Shown here piece after piece: positions 39,800-48,656 of a stretch of 64,000 nucleotides of DNA (its first letter is position 1; each line of letters opens with the position of its first letter). A model generated the notes under the pieces. The model was not told where the DNA came from. It was given only the letters and a program-made list of their open reading frames with translations, and made no database searches. The position numbers and the translations under genes are program-made. The DNA comes from an uncultured Oscillibacter sp. (GTDB lineage: Bacteria > Bacillota > Clostridia > Oscillospirales > Oscillospiraceae). The stretch is taken from assembly GCA_910583785.1 (NCBI GenBank), contig CAJTZK010000008.1:67051-131050 (forward strand), read 5' to 3'.

Positions 39800-41131
39800 T
39801 TACCGGGCCAGTTCCTTCAATTTTCCATACAGCAGGGCGTTGGCCTGGGCGTCGCACCAGGCCCGGTGGGCGTCGGGCTGATCAATACCGAACACCCCGG
39901 ACAGGTACTCCAGCTTCACATTCTCCCAGCCCTGGGCTTCCTTGAGAGTCCGGGCAAAGCGATATGTATCAAAGAAGGGGTTCTCCAGCCGGACCCCCGC
40001 CCTCCGGGCGGCGGCGTCGATGTAGTGGAGGTCCGACTGCCGGATATTGTGCCCCACCAGCACGCTGTCCCCCGCGAAGTCCGCGAAGAGGCGGACGGCC
40101 TCCTCTACTCCCGGCTGGTCCGCCACCATCTCGTCGGTGATGTGGGTAATGCGGGCGATGCGGGGAATGATCTTCCGCCCCGGGTTCACCAGCTGGGAGA
40201 AGGTCTCCGTGATCTCCCCGTTCACCACCCGCACCGCGCCGATCTCCGTGATCTCGGCGGGGGCGTCGCCGTTGGCGGCCCCATAGGTGCCGCTGGTCTC
40301 CAGGTCGAAGCAGACGAAGGAATCAAAGTCCGGCCGGGTAAGCTCCGGCATGGGCTGGGGGCGGTTGTCCTCCAAAACCTCGCAGTCCACCCCCAGCATG
40401 GACAGCACCTCCATCACCTGGGCCAGTTCCTCCGCGCCGCCGCTCAAGCGCAGGGTTAAATCCCCCCGGCGGCGGTCCGTGGAAACCGGGGCGGCGGCCT
40501 TGGGCGCGGATACCGCCGTAAGCTGGCCCCGGTACTCGGCGAGGCCAGCCGTAGAGAGGGTTTCCAGGTATTTGGCGGTGACGGCCCCGGCGTGGGGACC
40601 GGCGGTGGTTTGGATGCTGTTCAGGTCCCAAGCGGTTCTGGTGATTTTCGCGTCCACGGCGGTCTGCCAGGTCTTAGCGGAGGTGGTCTTATTCAGCCAC
40701 TTCGCCTCAAAAAACGCGGGGCTGTTCAAAACCCGCGCGGCCAGGCCGCCCAGGACGCCGCTCCGCCGGAAAAAGTACGCCTCAATCTCCCGGCGTTTGG
40801 ACTCCTTTTCCCGGTCCTCCATCTCGGAGACGAAGGTCTTGATTTCATCCAGCGGCGCGTCCACCATGGCCAGCAGCTCCTTGACCTGGGCCTCAAAGTC
40901 CTGATAGGGGGCAAGATACGCCTTCTTAATCTCCTTGCGGCGGCTGTCGATGTCCCGCCGCAGGCGGGAAAGCTCCTTCTTGTCGGCCTTGGCGTCGGCC
41001 AATCGGTCCTCCGTGTAGACCAGGCCCTCATAGCGGGCCAGAACGACGGTGAGGGCCGTCTTCAGCTCCTGAAAGTTGTCGATGGAAACCTGTCCCGGCT
41101 GCTGGCGGGACAAAAGCTGTAAATTGTCCAT
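39800..41131 (-). CDS. DUF1351-DnaQ/PolC-type exonuclease fusion
   Basis: A 443-aa cytoplasmic protein. Residues about 1-200 match the phage-type DUF1351 module: coiled-coil helices DRLADAKADKKELSRLRRDI, AYLAPYQDFEAQVKELLAMV and FEAKWLNKTTSAKTW. Residues about 275-443 form a DEDDh 3'-5' exonuclease: FVCFDLETSGTYG (Exo I), LVGHNIRQSDLHYI (Exo II) and HRAWCDAQANALLY (Exo III, HxAxxDA). The joined architecture is unusual, since DUF1351 normally stands alone in prophage recombination modules. It is the last gene of a minus-strand set divergent from the alpha-CTD operon. Confidence 0.85.
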   Translation of the reverse strand: MDNLQLLSRQQPGQVSIDNFQELKTALTVVLARYEGLVYTEDRLADAKADKKELSRLRRDIDSRRKEIKKAYLAPYQDFEAQVKELLAMVDAPLDEIKTFVSEMEDREKESKRREIEAYFFRRSGVLGGLAARVLNSPAFFEAKWLNKTTSAKTWQTAVDAKITRTAWDLNSIQTTAGPHAGAVTAKYLETLSTAGLAEYRGQLTAVSAPKAAAPVSTDRRRGDLTLRLSGGAEELAQVMEVLSMLGVDCEVLEDNRPQPMPELTRPDFDSFVCFDLETSGTYGAANGDAPAEITEIGAVRVVNGEITETFSQLVNPGRKIIPRIARITHITDEMVADQPGVEEAVRLFADFAGDSVLVGHNIRQSDLHYIDAAARRAGVRLENPFFDTYRFARTLKEAQGWENVKLEYLSGVFGIDQPDAHRAWCDAQANALLYGKLKELAR

Positions 41132-41149
41132 GGAACATACCCCTTTCCT

Positions 41150-41380
41150 TTACAGACTGAGGCCGGAGGAAGAGGACCGTCCGTCCCCTGGCCTGTTTTT
41201 TCTTATCGGGTCATATCCTCGAAATATTACTTCCGAACTGAAAGGTCGGAAGTAATATGTGTCCATAATTTCCCTCATTCCCGCGCACAGCTGGTTTAAC
41301 TCATCCAGGTTTTTCCCCCAAAGCTCCCCCTCGTCATAGTTGCCGGTAAGAATACCCTTGAGGATGACGCTGTATTCCAT
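41150..41380 (-). CDS. unknown small protein
   Basis: Up to 76 aa from ATG 41378-41380 (MEYSVILKGILTGNYDEGEL). AGGAGG lies further up, so translation could begin a few codons earlier at a non-ATG codon. The middle part has NLDELNQLCAGMREIMDTYY. The 35-bp palindrome at 41224-41258 lies inside the frame, so the C-terminal third may have been changed by its insertion. It is 18 bp from the exonuclease start. No family recognised. Confidence 0.45.
   Translation of the reverse strand: MEYSVILKGILTGNYDEGELWGKNLDELNQLCAGMREIMDTYYFRPFSSEVIFRGYDPIRKNRPGDGRSSSSGLSL
41224..41258. repeat. 35-bp palindromic repeat, left copy
   Basis: ATATTACTTCCG (41224-41235) and CGGAAGTAATAT (41247-41258) pair perfectly around an 11-nt loop AACTGAAAGGT. 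An inverted copy with only two differences is at 47754-47788, on the other side of the three-gene operon. Confidence 0.85.
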
Positions 41381-41433
41381 TCGATAGCCTGCGCTTATAA
41401 TATATCCTCCTAAAAATTCTGATGGCAAATTTG

Positions 41434-41589
41434 TTACTTCCCGTACCTCCGTGCAATTTCTTCCAGCTTCGACCCGTCCGCGTTTTGAATCTCGTCCGCG
41501 TCCAGAATCATAGCCCCCAGGCCGGAAAACGCTCCGGCGCAAGCCTCGTCCAGCAGTTCCTTCCGCAAAGCCTCCGTGTCTCGTTCCAT
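41434..41589 (-). CDS. unknown small acidic protein
   Basis: A 51-aa frame from ATG 41587-41589: MERDTEALRKELLDEACAGA then FSGLGAMILDADEIQNADGS and a short basic end. Helical, soluble, no motif. A longer form from 41634 is possible. It lies first in the minus-strand set, directly next to the divergent spacer. Weakly supported. Confidence 0.45.
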   Translation of the reverse strand: MERDTEALRKELLDEACAGAFSGLGAMILDADEIQNADGSKLEEIARRYGK

Positions 41590-41657
41590 ACGGTCCTCCT
41601 TCTTCCGCTCCATGGCGCTGTTTTCTAACGTCATTCTACCATTTTTAAACAGGGAAA

Positions 41658-41751
41658 ACCATATGCCGGCTGCATATGGTAAATGATGGACCCGTATGGT
41701 ATCCTATACTTGAAAAGCTTCGTGCCGGCGGCTTGACAGGCTTCTCAAGCC
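41658..41751. promoter_or_regulatory. two perfect dyads in the divergent spacer
   Basis: ACCATATGC (41658-41666) and GCATATGGT (41672-41680) flank CGGCT. GGCTTGA (41730-41736) and TCAAGCC (41745-41751) flank an 8-bp centre that includes the TTGACA-like box at 41733-41738. They look like operators and a promoter for the 41787 operon. The binding protein is unknown. Confidence 0.6.
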
Positions 41752-41786
41752 GTGGCATCCTAAAATCAGTGGAGAAGGAAATTGCC

Positions 41787-44447
41787 ATGCTATATCTGAC
41801 ACGGGAGGACTCTTTGGAGCTTCTCCCTCTCTCCGCGCGCTCCAGCAACTGCCTGCGGCGGGCGGGCATCCACACCGTGGGCCAGCTGCTGGACTATCCG
41901 GCGGACAAGTGGCTGGACATTCGGAACATGGGAACCAAGAGCGTAGACGAGGTATTGGATCTTGCCGCCCGCATCCGCGCCGGGGACGGGTTCCAGATGG
42001 TGGCCTCCAAGCCCAAACCGCCGGAACCTCCGCCGCCGCCCCGCCTGCCGGACATCCCGGTTCCGGAGCTGGGGCTGTCCGTCCGGGCGAACAACTGCCT
42101 GGAGAACATGGGCGTGCGCACCGCGGCGGATTTGTCCGACGCCACCCTGGAATCCCTGCTGGCGGTGAAGAACATGGGCCGAAAAACCGCCGAGCAGATC
42201 ATGGAGAAGCTGGAAGAACTGCGGAAGCAGTTTTCGTTCTCCAATGCGGGAGGATCGGCCCTGCCCGAAGAGCCCGGCGGGGCACTCTGCGCAATGGTAA
42301 AGGATCTGTCCGTCTTCACAAAGCTGCCCCAGGGGGACCTTCTCCGGTATCTGGCCCCCTGTTGGGAGGCTTCTCCCAACGCAGAGGAGGCGGAGCTTCT
42401 GGACCTGGCCTTTCAGCAGGGACCCATCCGCCGGGAGGCCCGCCGGGCCATCCTCCGGCTGCTGGAGCCGTACGAGGAAGCCGTCAGCCCGGAGGAGCTG
42501 CTGAAGTTCCTGCCCGCCGGAACCTCTATCCAGACGCTGAAGCTCCTTTTGGGGGACTTGCTGCGCCGGGAACAGATTACCATACGGAATAACCGGGTCC
42601 TCCGCCGGTGGCCCACGGCCCTGGAGTTTGCGGAACGCCTGCCCGACCAGCGCCAGCGGGAGCTGCTGCTGGCCAGGCTTGGCGGAGCAACTTTGGAGGA
42701 AGCGGGCCAATGCTCCGGCATTACCCGGGAGCGGGTTCGCCAGCTGGTGCAAAAGGCCCTGGCCGGCCGCCCCCGGCTATACGAGGACCAATACCAGTAC
42801 CTGTTCAATCACTACGATGTTTCTTTGGAGGAGTTCCAGCTGGCCTTTGACGAACCGGAGGAAACCTATCACTACCTGGAAATGGTGCGCCCCAAGGGCG
42901 AGCGGAAGCCGATCCGAGAGCTTATGGAGGACGAAAGTGTCCCCGTCCCCCTCCGGCGCAAAGTGGAACGGGCGGTTTACAGGCAGTATGTGACCATCGA
43001 CGGCATCCGGGTTCTGAAAGGCCGGCAGGAAATGGTCCGTTACGCCGTGCGGACTTTTTGCCGTGACACCACCGCTATCGATGAATTTTTCCCGCAATAT
43101 CAGCAGCTCCTGGAATCCCTGGGCCTGGAGCGGGACGGCTCTCTTGCGATTGACTCCCCGGCCTATATCGAAAACCGCCTCCAGATATGCAATTATGCCC
43201 TGTGGAGCCAGTGGCGGCGCTTCCGCTACTATCCCATTGCCGAGCTGGACTTCAGCCCACTGCTGGAAGCCCTGGAGCTGGAACGATATGAGGACATGGA
43301 AATCACCTCCCTGAAGCTCTTCCGGGACTACCCAGAGCTGATGCGGGAATACGACATCCGGGATGAATACGAGCTGCACAACCTTCTGAAAAAAATATGG
43401 CCCCAGGACGATGAGCGGGTCCGATTCAAAAAGATGCCCACCATTGAGATCGGCACACCGGACCGGGACCGGCAGGTACTAGACCTGCTGCGGCGGTATT
43501 CCCCCATCGCCAACACCGACCTGGCACAGCGCTATGAGGAAGCCTATGGCGTGAAAAGCGCCACCGCCCTGGGAAGCTACTTCGCCTATATTAACCCCTA
43601 TTTTCATAACGGCGTCTACCGCCTCGACCAGCCGCCGCTGCCGGAGGAACAACAGCGCCGCATGAAAGCGCTGCTGACGGAGGATTTTTACCGGACGGCG
43701 GAGATTCGGCGAATCTATCGGCGGGAGTTCCCGGGCAACGACGCTGGAAACCTCAATCCCTTCGTGCTGAAAAGCCTGGGCTTCCGCCCCTACGAGGACT
43801 ATGTGGTATCCACGCGCTATTCCAGCGCCGCCGATTACTTCCGCCGTCTTCTGACGGACCGGGACGTCGTCGATATGACCCGGGAAAACCGCCGCTACGC
43901 GGGCATTTCCGCCTACAGCTCCGAGCTGGACGACCTCAAATCCCGGCGGGAAATCGTGGAGTTTCTGCCCCTTCAGTACATCTCCCTCCGGCGGCTCCGG
44001 TCCGCCGGCGTGAATTCCGGAGACCTGGCGGATTACTGCGCCGCCGCGCATGCCTTTACCCGACCCGGTGAGTACTTCACCGTTGCCTCCCTCCGGCGGG
44101 CGGGCTTCGCCCATCCTCTGGATGACTTGGGCTTTGACGAGTGGTTTTACGGCTCTTTGCTGGCGGAGGACCCGGAGCGCTTTACCTACCGCCGTATGGG
44201 CGGGAACCGGCTGTTCTGCCGGACCGGGGAAATCATTCAGCTGGCGGATTTCCTCCGCTGGCTGGTGGAGGCGGAGCCCAGCGGGCGCATCGACATTTAC
44301 GAGCTCCTGGAGACGCTGGAGCAGCAGTACGGAATATCCCTCCCCCTTCACAAGCTGACCAGCGTCATTCAAAATTCGGAGCTGTACTACGACTCCATCA
44401 TGAAAGCGGTATATATTGACTACGACACGTATCTGGAGGAGATTTGA
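41787..44447 (+). CDS. protein with two RNA-polymerase alpha-CTD repeats and a sigma region-4-like HTH
   Basis: An 886-aa protein starting at ATG 41787 after GGAGAAGGA. Residues about 8-62 (LELLPLSARSSNCLRRAGIH, DIRNMGTKSVDEVL) and 93-150 (PELGLSVRANNCLENMGVRT, AVKNMGRKTAEQIMEKL) are two alpha-CTD/HhH repeats joined by a Pro-rich linker (PKPPEPPPPPRLPD). Residues about 285-322 (RQRELLLARLGGATLEE, GITRERVRQLVQKAL) look like sigma-70 region 4. The remaining 560 residues are helical with no family I know. No RNA polymerase core interface can be confirmed. Two bases separate it from the ParB-like gene, so they are one operon. A transcription-factor or phage-sensing role is inference. Confidence 0.8.
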   Translation: MLYLTREDSLELLPLSARSSNCLRRAGIHTVGQLLDYPADKWLDIRNMGTKSVDEVLDLAARIRAGDGFQMVASKPKPPEPPPPPRLPDIPVPELGLSVRANNCLENMGVRTAADLSDATLESLLAVKNMGRKTAEQIMEKLEELRKQFSFSNAGGSALPEEPGGALCAMVKDLSVFTKLPQGDLLRYLAPCWEASPNAEEAELLDLAFQQGPIRREARRAILRLLEPYEEAVSPEELLKFLPAGTSIQTLKLLLGDLLRREQITIRNNRVLRRWPTALEFAERLPDQRQRELLLARLGGATLEEAGQCSGITRERVRQLVQKALAGRPRLYEDQYQYLFNHYDVSLEEFQLAFDEPEETYHYLEMVRPKGERKPIRELMEDESVPVPLRRKVERAVYRQYVTIDGIRVLKGRQEMVRYAVRTFCRDTTAIDEFFPQYQQLLESLGLERDGSLAIDSPAYIENRLQICNYALWSQWRRFRYYPIAELDFSPLLEALELERYEDMEITSLKLFRDYPELMREYDIRDEYELHNLLKKIWPQDDERVRFKKMPTIEIGTPDRDRQVLDLLRRYSPIANTDLAQRYEEAYGVKSATALGSYFAYINPYFHNGVYRLDQPPLPEEQQRRMKALLTEDFYRTAEIRRIYRREFPGNDAGNLNPFVLKSLGFRPYEDYVVSTRYSSAADYFRRLLTDRDVVDMTRENRRYAGISAYSSELDDLKSRREIVEFLPLQYISLRRLRSAGVNSGDLADYCAAAHAFTRPGEYFTVASLRRAGFAHPLDDLGFDEWFYGSLLAEDPERFTYRRMGGNRLFCRTGEIIQLADFLRWLVEAEPSGRIDIYELLETLEQQYGISLPLHKLTSVIQNSELYYDSIMKAVYIDYDTYLEEI

Positions 44448-44449
44448 CC

Positions 44450-45667
44450 ATGACGGATTTACTGCGAAACGGCCTGTCCCAGCACGCGGTGCAAAAGACC
44501 TCTCTAACCCGGAAGCTCACTGTGGACGGCGCAACCGGAGCCTATCCGGTATACCGGATCAAGCTGGACCAGCTTTACTACAACGACCAGAACGACCGCA
44601 TCTCCACCTGGATCAGCCAGTACCGCTCCCAGCACGGCGGGCGGGCTCCGGAACCGGCGGACCGGGAGGCTTATAACCAGATCATCGAGGGCTTCGTTGT
44701 GGAGAGCAACCCCGACGCCATCCGCAAAACCAAGGCCAACATCAAGCTGGTGGACCAGCGGGAGCCGGGGGTGGTGCTGAGCGACGGGCGGATCATCGAC
44801 GGAAACCGGCGCTTTACCTGCCTCCGGCAGCTCTCCGCCGAGGACACGAAATTCGGCTGGTTTGAGGCCGTCATTCTGGACCGGAGCATGGAGCACAGCG
44901 CCAAGCAGATCAAGCTCCTGGAACTCTCCATCCAGCACGGCGAGGAGGGCAAGGTGGACTACGACCCCATCGACCGGCTGGTGGGCGTGTACCACGACAT
45001 TCTGGAAACCGGGCTGCTGTCTCCGGAGGAGTACGCGAGAAGCACCAATGAGAGCGTCACGGACGTGAAAAAGCGCATGGAGCTGGCGGAGCTGATGGTG
45101 GAGCTGCTGGAGTTCATCAACGCGCCGGGACAATTCCACATCGCCCGGGATTTGAAGCTCTACTATCCCCTGGAGGAGCTCCAGAAGCTCCTCAAAAAGT
45201 GCCGGACGGAGAACGAGAAGGAGGACCTGAAAAACAGCGTCTTTGTCAACATCCTCCTGCGGCCCGCCGGGGATATGACCCGCTTCATCCGGGGTTTTAA
45301 GAACATCATGGGCGGCGAGCAGCAGGAGGACTTCCTGGAGGAACAGCGGGAGATCGCCGCCGAAGTCATCGGTATTCTCCCCCCTCCCCAGGAGATGAGT
45401 ACCCAAGCCATCCGGGACCGGGTCCGGACCCGGGAGGATTTGAGCGGAGCTCTGGAGCAGTCTATGGACAAATATCTCCTCCGGACCCGAAAAACGGAGA
45501 CCCGGAACCGGCCCATCCTGCTGGCGGAGAAGGCCACCGGGGTCCTGGAGAGCATCGACGTGAACATCCTCTCCCGGCTGGGGGACAGCGAGCTCCAGCG
45601 CCTGCGGCGGCAGCTGGACCTGCTGGAGCGGGCGGTGGACGAAATTCGGGGGTATCTGCCGCAATAA
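44450..45667 (+). CDS. ParB/Srx-like domain protein
   Basis: A 405-aa protein from ATG 44450, with GGAGGAG 8 nt upstream inside the end of the previous gene. Residues about 35-150 resemble a ParB N-terminal domain: VYRIKLDQLYYNDQNDRIST, then VVLSDGRIIDGNRRFTCLRQL, where DGNRR matches the ParB nucleotide-binding box. A helical middle part includes DPIDRLVGVYHDIL and STNESVTDVKKRMELAELM, which could be the ParB HTH. The C-terminus is a coiled coil (LSRLGDSELQRLRRQLDLLE). ParB domains bind CTP or act as nucleases; no evidence favours either here. Followed by the SNF2 gene after 57 bp. Confidence 0.8.
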   Translation: MTDLLRNGLSQHAVQKTSLTRKLTVDGATGAYPVYRIKLDQLYYNDQNDRISTWISQYRSQHGGRAPEPADREAYNQIIEGFVVESNPDAIRKTKANIKLVDQREPGVVLSDGRIIDGNRRFTCLRQLSAEDTKFGWFEAVILDRSMEHSAKQIKLLELSIQHGEEGKVDYDPIDRLVGVYHDILETGLLSPEEYARSTNESVTDVKKRMELAELMVELLEFINAPGQFHIARDLKLYYPLEELQKLLKKCRTENEKEDLKNSVFVNILLRPAGDMTRFIRGFKNIMGGEQQEDFLEEQREIAAEVIGILPPPQEMSTQAIRDRVRTREDLSGALEQSMDKYLLRTRKTETRNRPILLAEKATGVLESIDVNILSRLGDSELQRLRRQLDLLERAVDEIRGYLPQ

Positions 45668-45724
45668 GCGCCCCCTGCCCGGAACGGCAGGGCAATCAAT
45701 CAAGGACCATCAGGAGGTTTCTCC

Positions 45725-47599
45725 ATGACCGGCTGGATCTTAGACTACGACGGCGCCGCCCTGACCCTCCGTGTCCCGGAAGGCGAGGCGGAGGCCCTGC
45801 CCTACAGCGCCTTTTATAAGCTCTCCCTCCGCCGCTATATCGCAAAGCGGGAGGACGGCCTGTTCCTTTGCAAGCCCGCCCTGACCTATCGGGACTGCCA
45901 GCGCGTGATCTCCCTGTGTGAAGCCGAATGCGCCAAGCGAAACGCCGCCCTTACGGTCTTCCCTGCCCTGGCGGAGTATATCCAAGGCCGGGGGAACTAC
46001 CTGGAGCAGCGTTTCCGGCTGGGCGTGGAGATCAAAAACCGGGAGGAAAAGCTGCTCCCCCGGTTTCAGGAATACCAGTCCGTTGTGAACGCCGCCATGG
46101 CCCGGCCTCTGCGGGAGCGGCAGATGTGGGATTCCTTTTTCATGTGCGCCATGAAGCGCTCCGCCAACTTCTCCGTCCCCGGTTCCGGCAAGACCGCCTC
46201 CGTACTGGGGGTCTACGCTTGTCTGAAAAGCCGGGGGCTTATCAAGCGGCTGGTGGTGGTCTGTCCCAAGAACGCCTTCGGCTCCTGGATGGACGAGTTT
46301 TTCCTGTGCTTTACCGGGAAGGAGTTCCTGCGGGCTCTGAATCTCCATGCCCCCGGCCTGTCCTCCACGGCGGAACGGCGGGCGGCGCTGCGGTTCGACG
46401 CGGGAAACGCGAACCTGATCCTGGTGAACTATGAGACGTTGGGCGGCGTGCTGGAGGACCTGATTCCCCTGGTCCAGTCCCAGGCTCTTTTGGTCTTCGA
46501 CGAGGTCCACAAGGTCAAAAAGGTGGGTGGGGAGTACGCCTCCGCCGCCCTGGCCCTGGCGGAGCAGGCCGAGCAGTTTATCGCCCTCACCGGGACCCCC
46601 ATCCCCAACTCCTATCTGGACCTTTATAATCTGCTGCACATGCTGTTTCCCAGCGACTACGACGAATTTTTCGGATTCTCTGACGTGCTTCTCCGCCATC
46701 CCACCCCGATGGAGGCGGAGATGGTCAGCAAACGGCTCCAGCCGTTCTTTTGCCGGACCACCAAAGAGCAGCTGGAAGTCCCTCCGGCTTTGCCGGACAA
46801 GCTTCTCACCTGCCCCGCTGGAGGGGAGGAAAACCGACTGCTGGAGCTGCTGGTTCAACAATACCGTTGGAACAAGCTGGCGTTGTTCCTGCGGATTCTC
46901 CAGATGGAAAGCAACCCCCGGCTGCTGCTCCAAAAGCTGGACCTCCGGGATTTCCGGTATCTGCTGGACGACGGCGTCCCGGCGGGAGACGCCGGCCTTG
47001 ACGGCTGCGGCCAGGAGGCCCGGCAGCTGATCGAAGCCTGTCCCCCCTCCGGGAAGTTCCGCCGCTGCGTCCAACTGGCGGAGGAGCTGGCCAGAGATGG
47101 AAAGCCGGTGATCATCTGGTGCGTCTTCCTGGACTCCATCCATACGCTGTCTGAAGCCCTGGAGAAGCGCGGCATCCCCACCCGCTGTATTTACGGCGCG
47201 GTGCCGCTGGAGGAGCGGCAGGACATCTTGCAGGATTTCAAATTAGGGCAATTTCAGGTTCTGCTGACCAACCCCCACACCCTGGCGGAGTCCGTGTCCC
47301 TGCACAGCATCTGTCACGACGCCGTCTATTTTGAGTACAGCTACAATCTGGTTCACCTGCTCCAGTCCAAGGACCGCATCCACCGCCTGGGGCTGCCTAA
47401 GGGGCAGTATACGCAGTATGCTTTCCTTCAGACAGAGTACCAAACGGAAAAGGGGCCCTGGTCCATGGAGGGCGTTGTCTACCAACGGCTCCGTCAAAAG
47501 GAGCAGACCATGCTGGAGGCCATCGGGCGGCGGACGCTGGAGGTTCTGCCCACCAGCGAGGAGGACCTGGACATGATTTTCAGGCCTCTGCTCCAATGA
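45725..47599 (+). CDS. SNF2/DEAD-like helicase
   Basis: A 624-aa superfamily-2 ATPase starting at ATG 45725 after AGGAGG. The N-terminal 140 residues are unique. The RecA-like domain 1 has SVPGSGKTAS (motif I, about 150), VVCPKNAFGSWMDEF (Ia), ILVNYETLGG, LLVFDEVHKVKK (II, DEVH, about 258) and ALTGTPIPNSYLDLYNLLHM (III). Domain 2 has PVIIWCVFLDSIHTLSEAL, VLLTNPHTLAESVSLHS (V) and LLQSKDRIHRLGL (VI). It is a DNA translocase rather than a replicative helicase. It is the third gene of the operon and has no methylase or nuclease domain of its own. Confidence 0.9.
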   Translation: MTGWILDYDGAALTLRVPEGEAEALPYSAFYKLSLRRYIAKREDGLFLCKPALTYRDCQRVISLCEAECAKRNAALTVFPALAEYIQGRGNYLEQRFRLGVEIKNREEKLLPRFQEYQSVVNAAMARPLRERQMWDSFFMCAMKRSANFSVPGSGKTASVLGVYACLKSRGLIKRLVVVCPKNAFGSWMDEFFLCFTGKEFLRALNLHAPGLSSTAERRAALRFDAGNANLILVNYETLGGVLEDLIPLVQSQALLVFDEVHKVKKVGGEYASAALALAEQAEQFIALTGTPIPNSYLDLYNLLHMLFPSDYDEFFGFSDVLLRHPTPMEAEMVSKRLQPFFCRTTKEQLEVPPALPDKLLTCPAGGEENRLLELLVQQYRWNKLALFLRILQMESNPRLLLQKLDLRDFRYLLDDGVPAGDAGLDGCGQEARQLIEACPPSGKFRRCVQLAEELARDGKPVIIWCVFLDSIHTLSEALEKRGIPTRCIYGAVPLEERQDILQDFKLGQFQVLLTNPHTLAESVSLHSICHDAVYFEYSYNLVHLLQSKDRIHRLGLPKGQYTQYAFLQTEYQTEKGPWSMEGVVYQRLRQKEQTMLEAIGRRTLEVLPTSEEDLDMIFRPLLQ

Positions 47600-47664
47600 A
47601 CACGGCTGTTTTATTAAAGAAGCGCTGTGAATCCGCAGTTGATTTTACGCTAACTAGATATAAT

Positions 47665-47788
47665 ATTTCCGAGCTTAAAACTCGGAAATGCTGAATTTGA
47701 TTCAAGCCGTTTTGCTCGCCGCTGTAAACAGCGGCAACCGCAAAACATGGCACATATTACTTCCGGCCTTTCAGTTCGGAAGTAATAC
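47665..47788. repeat. three hairpins downstream of the operon, including the right 35-bp palindromic repeat
   Basis: ATTTCCGAG/CTCGGAAAT (47665-47689) and GCCGCTG-TAAA-CAGCGGC (47718-47735) are followed by ATATTACTTCCG/CGGAAGTAATAC (47754-47788) with loop GCCTTTCAGTT. The last is the inverted counterpart of 41224-41258. The first could also act as a terminator for the operon. Confidence 0.75.
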
Positions 47789-47868
47789 TATGTAATTGCC
47801 TGTAGAAGCTGTACGCAAGTCATCGCTCGAACAAAAGCTTTTCGAAACAATCCCTCGCTACATCATTG

Positions 47869-48021
47869 CTACGTGTATGGAACCATATCGATAATAAAGG
47901 ATTGGGGATACCAGCTGGCAGACTCAGACAAACGTTGTAAAAAGGGGAGCGTTGCCATGCCGCCGCCCACAGCGAACAGCCCGATTTTCATGAATTCCCA
48001 AAAGAGATGTATATAAATCAT
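47869..48021 (-). pseudogene. chromate transporter second half, truncated
   Basis: ATG 48019-48021 opens MIYIHLFWEFMKIGLFAVGG GMATLPFLQRLSE, the typical N-terminus of a short ChrA protein (GGGMATLPF is the family signature). The frame degenerates after SESASWYPQSFI and stops at 47869 after 50 codons, where about 180 are expected. The remainder is gone. Confidence 0.8.
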
Positions 48022-48568
48022 GGTATCTCCTTTTTCCTGCGGCCGCGCCCCGCCCAAATTCCCAGTAAAGCATTGCTCACAGCCAGTACAACCGGAGATA
48101 TCCGGGTGAACACGCTGAGAGACAAAATTGCAAGGCGCAATACGGCTCCAAAACCGTCCTTGGCGCCCTTTTCTACATGCTGAGAACAGCATCCATAATC
48201 AGAGCCCCCACGCAGGCAGAAATACCAGCCAGTGCATGTTGCACGGAAACATTGTCCTGAAAACTGGACAAAGAAGCCGCAATAAGGGTAATAATTACAA
48301 TGCAGGGTGACACAATGCCCAATGCAGCCGCTGCTGCGCCAAGGGTACGGTGCCGTTTGCAGCCAATGAAGACGGAGACATTAACGGCAATAATCCCAGG
48401 AAGGCCTTGGCTCAACGCATAATAATCCATAATCCCCTCTTCGTCCATCCAGTTCCGCTTTTGGACGATCTCCCAGCGCAGGATGGGCAGCATGGTATAC
48501 CCTCCCCCAAATGTAACGGCCCCCATGCGGAAAAAGACAAGATGCAATTCCAGCAGGCTGCGAAGCAT
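48018..48568 (-). pseudogene. chromate transporter first half, frameshifted
   Basis: ATG 48566-48568 (MLRSLLELHLVFFRMGAVTF) begins a short ChrA protein with GGGYTMLPILRWEIV and SQGLPGIIAVNVSVFIG. A stop follows DAVLSM (48173), but the next frame continues KDGFGAVLRLAILSLSVFTR ISPVVLAVSNALLG to a TGA overlapping the second gene. One indel inactivates it. Short ChrA proteins work as pairs exporting chromate or other anions, so both partners being broken means function is lost. Confidence 0.8.
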
Positions 48569-48656
48569 AATGTCTCTCCTTTCTCCCTTATTACCAGGCC
48601 GTAATCCTACCGTCACTTCTGGGTTCCGTACCGCCTACCAAGGTGCCGTTCCCTAA

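Noticed and set aside
41787..47599. Assignment of the SNF2/ParB operon to DISARM, BREX or a restriction system
   Set aside because: No methyltransferase, PLD nuclease, BrxC/PglZ or HsdR/HsdM-like domain is visible in the operon, so no known system name is supported.
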